A stretch of DNA of 64,000 nucleotides. It comes from Sphingomonas tagetis (lineage in GTDB: Bacteria > Pseudomonadota > Alphaproteobacteria > Sphingomonadales > Sphingomonadaceae). The notes beneath the pieces were generated by a model. That model did not search any database. It was not told where the DNA came from and saw nothing but the letters and a program-made list of their open reading frames with translations. Below are positions 51,406 to 59,447 of this stretch, piece after piece. Both the position numbers and the translations under genes were made by a program. The first letter of the stretch is position 1. Every line of letters begins with the position of its first letter. Location of the stretch: contig NZ_JAMLDX010000013.1 in assembly GCF_024211275.1 (NCBI RefSeq), positions 60,764 through 124,763 of the forward strand, given 5' to 3'.

Positions 51406-52643
51406 GGCCGTTCGCGATCGCGGACGTAACGCTCGGCCAGCGCGAGCGCGAGGTCGCCGGGCGCGGCTTCGAGCACGTCCATGCCCATGCGCCTGAGCCG
51501 CTCGATGACGATCCGGCGCTCGCGGATCAGCGCGTGCGCGACATTGGCGCGGATCACGTCGTCGGCGCTCTCCGGCCGCGCGTCTAGGATCGAATCGAGC
51601 TCGGTGTCGTGGAACAGCACGAACAGCACGCGGTGGCGCTTGAGCATGCGGGCGGCGGCGGCGATCATCAGCTCGGCGGCGGTGGGATCGGTGAATTCGG
51701 TGAACAGGATGACGAGGCTGCGGCGCTGGAGCCGCTGGTCGAGGCTGACCAGCGAGAGCGTGTAGTTGCTCTCCTGCGTGCCGTAATCGATTTCGGCGGC
51801 GGTGCGGTGCAGGGTTGCGAAGCCGCTGCTGCCGGTCACGCTGCCCGAATCCGCATTTGGACGCGCTGCGAAGCCGAACAGGCGCACGCGGTCGCCGGAC
51901 TTGAGCGCGACGAACGCGGCAAGCAAGGCGGCGGAGACGGCGCGGTCGACGCGGGGCAAACCGTCGACCGGCTCGCTCATCGCACGGCCGCAATCGACCG
52001 CGAACACGACGCTGTTGTCGCGCTCGGTGCGGTATTCGCGGGCGAGCAGCGAATAGCGCCGCGCCGATGCCTTCCAGTCGATCGCGCGGCGCTCCATGCC
52101 GGGCTGGAAATCGGTGAGTGACTGGAATTCGGTGCCGTCGCCGCTGTCGGGGCGGATGCGCGTGCCGAACTGGCGGCTGCGCATGAACTGCCGCATGCCC
52201 TGGTCTCGCACCGGCGCGAGATCGGGCGTGACGATCACCTTGGCGTCCACCGCCCGGCTCTTCTGGCGCCAGGCGAGTCCCAAAGGCCCGGCGACGCGCG
52301 CCCAGAGCCGTTCGACGGTGGCGGTGCCGCGGCGGGCGGCGGTGAATGCCGTCGGCCCTTCCGCCGCGTCGAGCGGCGCGGTCGCCTCGGCAGCATAGTC
52401 GAACGCATCGCCCGGTTTGAGATCGAGCCGTGCCCCGACCTCAACCGATCCAGGCACCGCCAGCGCCAGATCGCGCTCGCGGATCATCGGCGCCATGACG
52501 CCATCCAGCGCGGTGAGCACGCACACCGCCGCGACCCAGGCAACCGCCGCTAGCCAGCCGCTCGGCTGGATCACGCCGAGCACCAGCGCCATCGGCGCGG
52601 CGGCGGCGGCCAGCAGCACGGCGCGCTGGGTCGGGATGATCAA
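51402..52643 (-). CDS. DUF58 domain protein
   Basis: A 413-residue protein with two N-terminal helices and a vWA-like DUF58 domain. Signatures: [43 protein letters not shown] and [17 protein letters not shown]58 proteins work with MoxR ATPases in chaperone-like or metal-loading roles. It overlaps moxR (4 bp) and spoIIM (4 bp). Confidence 0.93.
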   Translation of the reverse strand: MIIPTQRAVLLAAAAAPMALVLGVIQPSGWLAAVAWVAAVCVLTALDGVMAPMIRERDLALAVPGSVEVGARLDLKPGDAFDYAAEATAPLDAAEGPTAFTAARRGTATVERLWARVAGPLGLAWRQKSRAVDAKVIVTPDLAPVRDQGMRQFMRSRQFGTRIRPDSGDGTEFQSLTDFQPGMERRAIDWKASARRYSLLAREYRTERDNSVVFAVDCGRAMSEPVDGLPRVDRAVSAALLAAFVALKSGDRVRLFGFAARPNADSGSVTGSSGFATLHRTAAEIDYGTQESNYTLSLVSLDQRLQRRSLVILFTEFTDPTAAELMIAAAARMLKRHRVLFVLFHDTELDSILDARPESADDVIRANVAHALIRERRIVIERLRRMGMDVLEAAPGDLALALAERYVRDRERP

Positions 52644-53596
52644 CGCGGCGCCTCGACCCGGTCGATCAGCTGCGCGACGATGTCGTCGGCGCGGCGGCCG
52701 TCGATCTCGGCCGAGGGCGACAGCACGACGCGGTGGCGCAGCAGCGCCGGGGCGAGCAGCTTCACATCGTCGGGAATGACATAGTCGCGCCCCTCCAGCG
52801 CCGCTGCGGCGCGCGACGCGGCCGCGAGTGCGGAAGCGGCGCGCGGCGAGGCGCCATTGGCGAGGTCGGGATGCCCGCGCGTCGCCCGGATCAGCGACAC
52901 GACATAAGCGATGATCTCGTCCGCCAGCCGCACGCCGAGCACCGCGTCGCTCGCCGCCGCCAGCGCGGCACTGTCGGCGATCTGCGCCACGCCGCTGTCC
53001 TCTGGCCGCGGCGAGCCCGTGCGCGTGCCGTACTGCGCGACGATCGCGCGCTCGGCGGTCTCGTCGGGATAGTCGATCGCCAGCTTGAACAGGAAGCGGT
53101 CGAGCTGCGCCTCGGGCAGCGGATAGACGCCCTGCTGCTCGATCGGGTTCTGAGTCGCCACGACGGTGAAGCGTTCGGAAAGTTTTTCCGTATTCCCGTC
53201 GATGGTTACGGCGCGTTCCTGCATCGCTTCGAGAAGTGCGGCCTGAGTCTTTGGCGGGGTGCGGTTGATCTCGTCAGCCAGCAGCAACTCGGTGAACACC
53301 GGGCCGCGCGTCAGCTGAAAGGACGAGGTCTGGAAGTTGAACAGGCTCGCCCCGATGATGTCGCCGGGCATCAGATCCGGCGTGAACTGGATGCGCCCGA
53401 AATCGAGCCCCAGCGTTCGCGCGAAGCTCTGCGCCAGCAGCGTCTTGGCGGTGCCCGGCGCGCCTTCAAGCAGGACATGCCCGCCCGAAAGGATCGCGAT
53501 CGTCAGCAGCCGCGTCGTGCCCGACTGGCCGACCACCGCCTTGCTCACCTCGGCATCGATCGCCGCGCCCAATGCGCGGACGTCATCCAGGGTCAT
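52640..53596 (-). CDS. MoxR-type AAA+ ATPase
   Basis: A 318-residue AAA_3 ATPase. Walker [18 protein letters not shown], Walker [25 protein letters not shown] and sensor 1 [24 protein letters not shown] are intact. MoxR enzymes assist assembly or maturation of partner complexes. The start ATG 53596 overlaps the DUF4350 gene by 4 bp. Confidence 0.95.
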   Translation of the reverse strand: MTLDDVRALGAAIDAEVSKAVVGQSGTTRLLTIAILSGGHVLLEGAPGTAKTLLAQSFARTLGLDFGRIQFTPDLMPGDIIGASLFNFQTSSFQLTRGPVFTELLLADEINRTPPKTQAALLEAMQERAVTIDGNTEKLSERFTVVATQNPIEQQGVYPLPEAQLDRFLFKLAIDYPDETAERAIVAQYGTRTGSPRPEDSGVAQIADSAALAAASDAVLGVRLADEIIAYVVSLIRATRGHPDLANGASPRAASALAAASRAAAALEGRDYVIPDDVKLLAPALLRHRVVLSPSAEIDGRRADDIVAQLIDRVEAPR

Positions 53597-54774
53597 GCCT
53601 TCACTTCCTTTCGCCAATCGTCGAGGTGCTGCGCCGCGCGCAGCAGGTCGGTTTCGGTCTTCGCCTCGCGCAGCGCCGCAGCGGTGGCGGCGTAGCGGGT
53701 GGCGGTCTGCAAGCTGTCGAGATGCGCGTCGAGCGCCTCGCCTTGCAGCGTGCGGGGCATCGCCAGCCGCCGCGCGGCCCAGTCGCGGATCGCGTCGGCA
53801 AAGGCGGCACCGCCCTCGCGCGTGCGGCCGGCGCGGCGGGCGAGGCTGACGATATTCTCGATCAGCGCGCGCTTGCCGAACGCGAGCGCGCGCGGCTCGC
53901 GCCGGGCCGGGCCGAAGCGCGTGAAGGTTGCGATCCCCGCGAGCAGCGCCGCGGCGAGCAAGGCGATCGTCACACCCGCAAAAGGCGGCTCGAACATCAG
54001 CTGACCGATATTGCGCCCGCCCGCACCGAAGGGAAGCATCGTGTCGAACGCGACCACGCCGGCATTATCCGGGTCGAGCGCCCTGAGCAGCGCGATCGCC
54101 GCCTGCGCGTTCTGGCGATTGGCCATGCCGAGATTGTTGACGAAGTCGGGGTCGGCGAGGATGTAGGTGTTGGCGCCCTTGACCTCGGCCAGCACCGATG
54201 CGCCATCCGGCGCCTCGATCAAGCCTACGAGATTCTCCCCCTCGATCGCCTGCATCGCCTCGGCCGTGCGAAACGGCCGCAGTGCAAGGCCGGACGGGTA
54301 GCGCAGCCGCGCATCGGCATCTTCGCCATGCGGCTCGATCCTGGTGACCGAACTCAGCAGTCGCTGCAGCACGCGCGGTGCGACCATCGCGACCCGTTCC
54401 TCGCGGCTGGGCCTGAGCTCCTGCGGCGCGGCAACCCATTTCGGCAAAATGATCAGCTTGGGGCCGTCATGCGACGACATCGCCTCGAGCAACTCGTTGG
54501 GCTGGGTGCGAACATTGGGCAGCAGGATCAGCAGCCCGTCGTCGCGGTCGTCCGGCCCGCGGCTGAGCCACGGATCGCCGCCCGAGCGCTCGATCAACTG
54601 GTAGAGCGCGTGAAAGCCCGTGGCGTAGCGCGAATTGGGGCTCGGCGTGTTGCCGCGCTGGCGCTCGAACCGGTCGCCATAGGTCGCGGTGAGCAGGAAA
54701 CCGAGCATCGCCACCACGCCGACGGCGATCAGCACCAATATTGTGCGCTTGCGGAACGGGCTGGCGTTGCTCAT
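53593..54774 (-). CDS. DUF4350 domain membrane protein
   Basis: A 393-residue protein with one N-terminal helix ([18 protein letters not shown]) and a second around residue 270 ([19 protein letters not shown]). The extracytoplasmic part begins [38 protein letters not shown], a Rossmann-like DUF4350 arrangement. Its start overlaps the DUF4129 gene by 4 bp. Confidence 0.88.
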   Translation of the reverse strand: MSNASPFRKRTILVLIAVGVVAMLGFLLTATYGDRFERQRGNTPSPNSRYATGFHALYQLIERSGGDPWLSRGPDDRDDGLLILLPNVRTQPNELLEAMSSHDGPKLIILPKWVAAPQELRPSREERVAMVAPRVLQRLLSSVTRIEPHGEDADARLRYPSGLALRPFRTAEAMQAIEGENLVGLIEAPDGASVLAEVKGANTYILADPDFVNNLGMANRQNAQAAIALLRALDPDNAGVVAFDTMLPFGAGGRNIGQLMFEPPFAGVTIALLAAALLAGIATFTRFGPARREPRALAFGKRALIENIVSLARRAGRTREGGAAFADAIRDWAARRLAMPRTLQGEALDAHLDSLQTATRYAATAAALREAKTETDLLRAAQHLDDWRKEVKA

Positions 54775-55424
54775 CGGCCGCTACCCGAATGTCCAAGTGC
54801 GAAGCCGGCATAATCGGACCGCGCGCGGGTCCAGTCGGCCTGCGCCAGCGCCGCGCCGCCGAACAGGCTGCGTTCGACATCGGCGACGATCCGGCCGAAG
54901 ATGCCGCGCGCGGTGTCGGGCAATCCGTCGAACCGAGCGATGTCGCGGCTGGTCAGCGACGGGCGCAGCGGATCGCCGCGCCACTTCTCGATATCCTCGA
55001 TGCTGCGGTGGAGAATCAGCCGCACCGCCTCGGCATAGTGGCCCTGCGCGGCAAGCTGGTCGGCCTCGTCGAGCAGCGCGCGGGCCACGGCTTTATCGGG
55101 CGCCCAGCGCGGCGCTTCTTTCACTTCGCGCCCGCGCCAGCGCGCGAGCCATTCGCGGGCGGGCGCGTATAATATGAACAGGATCGCGATCACCGCTGCG
55201 GCGCCGGTCAGCCACAGCAGCACCGTCCAGCCGTCGCCGACCCATTCGACGAACCGGCCCAATGCCGCGAACAACTCCTGCAGCCATTTGGGCGGCGGCT
55301 GCACATCGGCCTGACGCCATGGCAGATCGAACTGGATCGAATTGTCGGCGCGGATCGCCTTATGGGCGGCGTCCACCGTGGCCGGATCGCCGAACGCCGC
55401 GCCATTGCTTGCCGGTGCGGTCAC
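54771..55424 (-). CDS. DUF4129 domain protein
   Basis: A 217-residue protein starting at GTG 55424 (VTAPASNGAAFGD) with GGGGAAAG before it; a TTG at 55463 is an alternative. One helix lies at about residues 70-90 (WTVLLWLTGAAAVIAILFILY). The cytoplasmic DUF4129 helical domain follows with RALLDEADQLAAQGHYAEAVRLILHRSIEDI and LTSRDIARFDGLP. It heads the seven-gene run 55424 to 49069 and is divergent from the first amidohydrolase gene. Confidence 0.88.
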   Translation of the reverse strand: MTAPASNGAAFGDPATVDAAHKAIRADNSIQFDLPWRQADVQPPPKWLQELFAALGRFVEWVGDGWTVLLWLTGAAAVIAILFILYAPAREWLARWRGREVKEAPRWAPDKAVARALLDEADQLAAQGHYAEAVRLILHRSIEDIEKWRGDPLRPSLTSRDIARFDGLPDTARGIFGRIVADVERSLFGGAALAQADWTRARSDYAGFALGHSGSGR

Positions 55425-55531
55425 TTGGCTTTCCCCATCGCTGTCCTTGGAGCAAATCGCCAAATTGCGCGCAATGGTTTTCGCCCCTAACGTCCGGTGA
55501 ATAGAGATATTGTGCCCTCGGGGAGACCGCT

Positions 55532-56944
55532 TTGATCCGCACCCTCATCGGTGTCGCCGCCGTGGCGATGCTGACCGCCTGCACCACCAGTAGCGGCGAC
55601 CGGCCCAAAAGCGCTTCGGCTGCGCCCAAGCGCGATCCGGGCAAACCTTATGACCGCAATCCCTATCCCTCGACCTACCGCGCTTATCCCGGCGTGCCGA
55701 CGCTGCTGACCAACGTCACGATCCTCGACGGCGAGGGCGGGCGGATCGATCGCGGCGCGGTGCTGTTCCGCGACGGCAAGATCGTCGAAATCGGCCAGTC
55801 GATCGCGGCGCCGGAGGGTGCGAGCGTGATCGACGGCCAGGGCAAGTACGTGACGCCCGGCGTGATCGATGTGCACAGCCATTTGGGCGACTATCCCAGC
55901 CCGAGCGTGGACGCGCATTCGGACGGCAACGAGATGACCGGCCCGGTGACGGCGGAAGTCTGGGCCGAGCACAGCGTCTGGCCACAGGATCCGGGCTTTT
56001 CGCGCGCGCTGACCAATGGCGGGGTGACGACGCTGCAGATCCTGCCGGGCTCGGCGAACCTGTTCGGCGGGCGCAGCGTGACGCTCAAGAACGTCTATGC
56101 CCGCACGATGCAGGGGATGAAGTTCCCCGGCGCGCCCTATGGCCTGAAGATGGCGTGCGGCGAGAACCCCAAGCGAGTCTATGGCGGCAAGGGGCGGATG
56201 CCCTCGACCCGCATGGGCAATATCGCGGTCGACCGCGGCACCTGGGCGCGCGCGCAGGACTATAAGAAACGCTGGGACCGTTACGAAAAGGATGGCGGCG
56301 AAGCGCCCGGGCGCGACATCGCGATGGACACGCTGCGCGGCGTGCTGGCCGGGGAAATCCTCGTCCACAACCATTGCTACCGCGCCGACGAAATGGCCAT
56401 CGTGCTCGATATGGCGAAGGAGTTCGGCTACAAGGTCGGCACCTTCCACCACGCCGTCGAAGCCTACAAGATCGCCGATCTGCTCAAGGCCAGCGGCACC
56501 TGCGCCGCAGTGTGGGCCGACTGGTGGGGCTTCAAGATGGAGTCCTATGACGCGATCGAGGAAAATCTCGCGATCCTCGAGCGCGAAGGCGCGTGCGCGA
56601 TGATCCATTCGGATGACTCGAACGGCATCCAGCGGCTCAATCAAGAAATCGCCAAGGTACGCGCCGCGGCGAAGCGGGCAGGCTATGACATTCCCGAGGA
56701 ACGCGCCTGGAAATGGGCCGCCATCACCCCGGCCAAGGCGCTCGGCATCGCCGATGTCACCGGCAGCCTGAAGCCGGGCAAGATGGCCGATGTCGTCCTG
56801 TGGAACGGCAATCCGTTCAGCGTTTATACCCGGCCCGAGAAGGTGTGGATCGACGGGGCGCTGCTCTACGATGCGCTCGATCCCAAACGCCGGCCGGTGT
56901 CCGATTTCGAGCTCGGCCAGCCGGGCGAAGGAGACGTGAAGTGA
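55532..56944 (+). CDS. Amidohydrolase family lipoprotein (metal ligands intact)
   Basis: A 470-residue amidohydrolase with a lipoprotein signal: MIRTLIGVAAVAMLTAC, lipidated Cys at residue 17. The metal-dependent barrel is marked by GKYVTPGVIDVHSHLGD (H115, H117) and the C-terminal KALGIADVTGSLKPGKMADVVLWNGNPF. Additional histidines (NHCYRADE, FHHAVEAY) and HSDDSNG fit the remaining metal site. TTG 55532 with GGGGAG is the start. It probably hydrolyses cyclic amides or ureido compounds in the periplasm. It overlaps the second copy by 4 bp. Confidence 0.92.
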   Translation: MIRTLIGVAAVAMLTACTTSSGDRPKSASAAPKRDPGKPYDRNPYPSTYRAYPGVPTLLTNVTILDGEGGRIDRGAVLFRDGKIVEIGQSIAAPEGASVIDGQGKYVTPGVIDVHSHLGDYPSPSVDAHSDGNEMTGPVTAEVWAEHSVWPQDPGFSRALTNGGVTTLQILPGSANLFGGRSVTLKNVYARTMQGMKFPGAPYGLKMACGENPKRVYGGKGRMPSTRMGNIAVDRGTWARAQDYKKRWDRYEKDGGEAPGRDIAMDTLRGVLAGEILVHNHCYRADEMAIVLDMAKEFGYKVGTFHHAVEAYKIADLLKASGTCAAVWADWWGFKMESYDAIEENLAILEREGACAMIHSDDSNGIQRLNQEIAKVRAAAKRAGYDIPEERAWKWAAITPAKALGIADVTGSLKPGKMADVVLWNGNPFSVYTRPEKVWIDGALLYDALDPKRRPVSDFELGQPGEGDVK

Positions 56945-58236
56945 AGCGCCTCCTGCTCGCCGCCATCGCGCTGACCGCGCTCCCCGCCGCCGCCCAGACC
57001 GTCGCCGTCACCAATGCGAAACTCGTCATCGGCGACGGTTCGGCAACGGTCGAAGGCGGCACGGTGGTCGTGCGCGACGGGCGCGTGATCGCCGCCGGAC
57101 GCGGCGTCGCCGTGCCGGCGGGCGTGCCGGTGGTCGATGCCGGCGGCCGCTACGTGACGCCGGGCATCTTCGCGGGCTTTACCCGCATGGGTATCGTCGA
57201 GGTCGATGGCGTCGACGAGACCAACGACACGGGCGCCAACTCACCGTTCAACGCCGCGATCGACGTGGTCCCGGCGGTCAATCCGCGCACCAGCGCGATC
57301 ACGCTCAACCGCGCTGAGGGGATCACCCGCGCCGTGGTCGCCCCGCAGGCGCGCGGTTCGATCTTCGCCGGGCAGGGGGCGATCATCGATCTGGGCGCGG
57401 ACATGGACGCGGTGACCAAACCGCGCGCCTTCCAGTTCATGGAATATGGCGAGACCGGTGCCGCGCGCGCCGGAGGCAGCCGTCCCGCTGCCTATGCCAT
57501 GCTCAGGAACATCCTGTTCGAGGTGCGCGACTATGCCCGCAATCCCGCGAGCTTTGCCGATCGCGGCAAGGACGCGCTGCTGACGCGCGCCGACGCGCAG
57601 GCGCTGGTGCCGGTGGTCAATGGGCAAGTGCCGCTGCTGGTCCATGTCGAGCGCGCCTCGGACATCCTCGTCATCCTCGGCCTCAAGCGTGAAGTGCCGG
57701 CGCTCAAGCTGGTGCTGGTTGGTGTCAGCGAGGGCTGGACCGTCGCGCCACAGATCGCGGCAGCGGGCGTGCCCGTGCTCGCCTCGGCGCTCGCCGATCT
57801 GCCGGCCTCGTTCGAGCAGCTCGCCGCCACCCAGTCGAATATCGGCCGCATGCAGAAGGCCGGCGTCACCGTCGGCATCGGCATGATCAACGACGACGAA
57901 GCGCGGCAGGCGCGGCTGGTCAAGCAATATGCCGGTAATCTCGTCGCGCTGGGCAAGGTGCCGGGCGCGTCGGGGCTCGACTGGGGGCAGGCGTTCGCTG
58001 CGATCAGCTCCAAGCCAGCCGAAGCGATGGGGATGGGCGGCGAGTTCGGCTCGCTGCGCCCGGGCCGCCGCGGCGACATCGTCCTGTGGGACGGCGATCC
58101 GCTGGAGATCGGCAGCGCGGCGGTTCGCGTGTATATCGACGGGATCGAGCAGCCGCTGGCGACTCGGCAGGACAAGTTGAAGCAGCGCTATTTCGATCCG
58201 AAGGAGGGCGCGTTGCCGAAAGCCTATGAGCGCTGA
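56941..58236 (+). CDS. Secreted amidohydrolase-fold protein lacking the HxH motif
   Basis: A 431-residue exported protein: signal peptide VKRLLLAAIALTALPAAAQT, then the composite-domain start VAVTNAKLVIGDGSATVEGGTVVVRDGRVIAAG, as in amidohydrolases. At the usual TPGxxDxHxH position it reads TPGIFAGFTR: Asp becomes Ala78, and the two His become Phe80 and Arg82. The C-terminal KPAEAMGMGGEFGSLRPGRRGDIVLWDGDP is intact. It has lost the first two metal ligands and may be a non-catalytic partner of the preceding enzyme. It overlaps that gene by 4 bp (GTGA). Confidence 0.9.
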   Translation: MKRLLLAAIALTALPAAAQTVAVTNAKLVIGDGSATVEGGTVVVRDGRVIAAGRGVAVPAGVPVVDAGGRYVTPGIFAGFTRMGIVEVDGVDETNDTGANSPFNAAIDVVPAVNPRTSAITLNRAEGITRAVVAPQARGSIFAGQGAIIDLGADMDAVTKPRAFQFMEYGETGAARAGGSRPAAYAMLRNILFEVRDYARNPASFADRGKDALLTRADAQALVPVVNGQVPLLVHVERASDILVILGLKREVPALKLVLVGVSEGWTVAPQIAAAGVPVLASALADLPASFEQLAATQSNIGRMQKAGVTVGIGMINDDEARQARLVKQYAGNLVALGKVPGASGLDWGQAFAAISSKPAEAMGMGGEFGSLRPGRRGDIVLWDGDPLEIGSAAVRVYIDGIEQPLATRQDKLKQRYFDPKEGALPKAYER

Positions 58237-58885
58237 GATCGCCCCAACCGCATGCCTGGCCGAACCGCGCAAGGCCGGGCGGCCGCGCGATCCCGCCAAA
58301 TACAGCGCGATCGTCGCGGCGGCGCGTGAGGCCTTCTTCGCGCGCGGCTTCCACGCCGCGACGATCGAGGACATCGCGCACGCTGCCGGCGTTTCGAAGG
58401 TCACCGTCTATAGCCGCTTCGGCGACAAGGAGACGCTGTTCGAGGAAGTGATCCGCGCCGAGAGCGGGCGGATGGCGGCGCGGTTCGACGCGGAGATGGC
58501 GGCCGGGAACTCGCTTGAGGAGCGGCTCAACGCCTTCGGCCTGGCGCTGACCGGGTTCAAGTTCAGCGAAGAGCATCTCGCCGTCGATCGCGTGCTGATG
58601 AACGAGATCGCGCAAATGCCCGAGCTCGCGCAGCGCTTTTTTGCGGCCGGGCCGGAGCTGTGCATGGGCCGCCTCGGCGACGTGCTTGGCGAGGCAGCGG
58701 CGCGCGGCGAAATCGATATCGACGACGCCGATCTCGCCGCCGACGACATTGTCGGCCTGTGGCTCGGGGGCGGCGACCTCGGCATCAAGCTGGGGCTCGA
58801 GCCGCCGCCTTCGCCCGAGGCGTTGCGCGCGCGCGTGCAACGCGCGACCCGGCTGTTTCTCAAGATGGTCGGATCGAAGCCGTGA
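58226..58885 (+). CDS. TetR family transcriptional regulator
   Basis: A 219-residue repressor. The N-terminal HTH (about residues 28-65) is AIVAAAREAFFARGFHAATIEDIAHAAGVSKVTVYSRFGDKETLF. The C-terminal TetR_C-type ligand-binding domain follows (AVDRVLMNEIAQMPELAQRFFAAGPEL). It overlaps the second amidohydrolase gene by 11 bp, so it may be read from the same transcript and act on this operon or a distant target. Confidence 0.93.
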   Translation: MSAEIAPTACLAEPRKAGRPRDPAKYSAIVAAAREAFFARGFHAATIEDIAHAAGVSKVTVYSRFGDKETLFEEVIRAESGRMAARFDAEMAAGNSLEERLNAFGLALTGFKFSEEHLAVDRVLMNEIAQMPELAQRFFAAGPELCMGRLGDVLGEAAARGEIDIDDADLAADDIVGLWLGGGDLGIKLGLEPPPSPEALRARVQRATRLFLKMVGSKP

Positions 58886-58921
58886 CGAACCGCGTTATGC
58901 CTGGGATTGGAGATGCTGGTG

Positions 58922-59272
58922 ATGCGAAAGACCGGATTCGTGATGCTCGCGGCGATGCTGGCTGGTGCTTGTCAGAATGACGCCCAGCCGGCCGCGAATG
59001 CTGCGGAAAACACCGCGATCGAGAATGAAGCCGACGCCACCAACTATCAGGCCGAGGTAATCGGCCTGCCGCTGAACGCACGGCAGGGCGTGTTCCTGCG
59101 CGCGGTGCGCGATGCCGGGCTGACCTGCCAGCAGGTGACCGAGAGCGAGAAGCTGGAAGACCGTGAGGGCAACCCGACCTGGCGCGCGATCTGCGACGGC
59201 GACAGCCCGCACATCATCTCGATCACCCGCGACGGCACCGCGAAGATCCTGAGCCGCAGCGACGCGCGTTGA
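58922..59272 (+). CDS. Small lipoprotein, unknown function
   Basis: A 116-residue lipoprotein: signal MRKTGFVMLAAMLAGAC, lipidated Cys at about residue 17. An Ala/Asn/Glu-rich linker precedes a small domain with LTCQQVTESEKLED and AICDGDSPHIISITRDG. ATG 58922 has GGAG 9 bp upstream; ATG 58913 is an alternative. It resembles small sphingomonad lipoproteins with no assigned role. A 28-bp perfect inverted repeat lies 28 bp past its stop. Confidence 0.72.
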   Translation: MRKTGFVMLAAMLAGACQNDAQPAANAAENTAIENEADATNYQAEVIGLPLNARQGVFLRAVRDAGLTCQQVTESEKLEDREGNPTWRAICDGDSPHIISITRDGTAKILSRSDAR

Positions 59273-59300
59273 TTTGCGCCGCTCGCGCGGCGTCTCGGCA

Positions 59301-59370
59301 CCGGCCCGCTCCCCCACCCGGCCACCCAGAATATACTGGCGTTGGGTGGCCGGGTGGGGGAGCGGGCCGG
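59301..59370. repeat. Perfect 28-bp inverted repeat
   Basis: Left arm 59301-59328 and right arm 59343-59370 are exact reverse complements (28 of 28), with a 14-nt AT-richer loop (GAATATACTGGCGT). It lies between two convergent genes, 28 bp after the lipoprotein stop, and has no T-run. It could be a strong terminator, an mRNA-end stabiliser or a palindromic mobile repeat. Confidence 0.7.
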
Positions 59371-59394
59371 CACCGCGCTCAGCATAGCTGAACA

Positions 59395-59429
59395 CAAAAA
59401 AGGGGAGGCGGATCGTGATCCGCCTCCCC
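59395..59429 (-). terminator. Rho-independent terminator of the PhoX gene
   Basis: Perfect 13-bp stem (59402-59414 with 59417-59429), 2-nt loop, followed on the minus strand by TTTTTT (59396-59401). It starts 18 bp past the PhoX stop. Confidence 0.85.
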
Positions 59430-59447
59430 GTTCAGTTGGGGGCATTC

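Noticed and set aside
59301..59370. Insertion-sequence end or transposon relic
   Set aside because: There is no transposase-like frame nearby and no target-site duplication that I could see; kept only as an inverted repeat.
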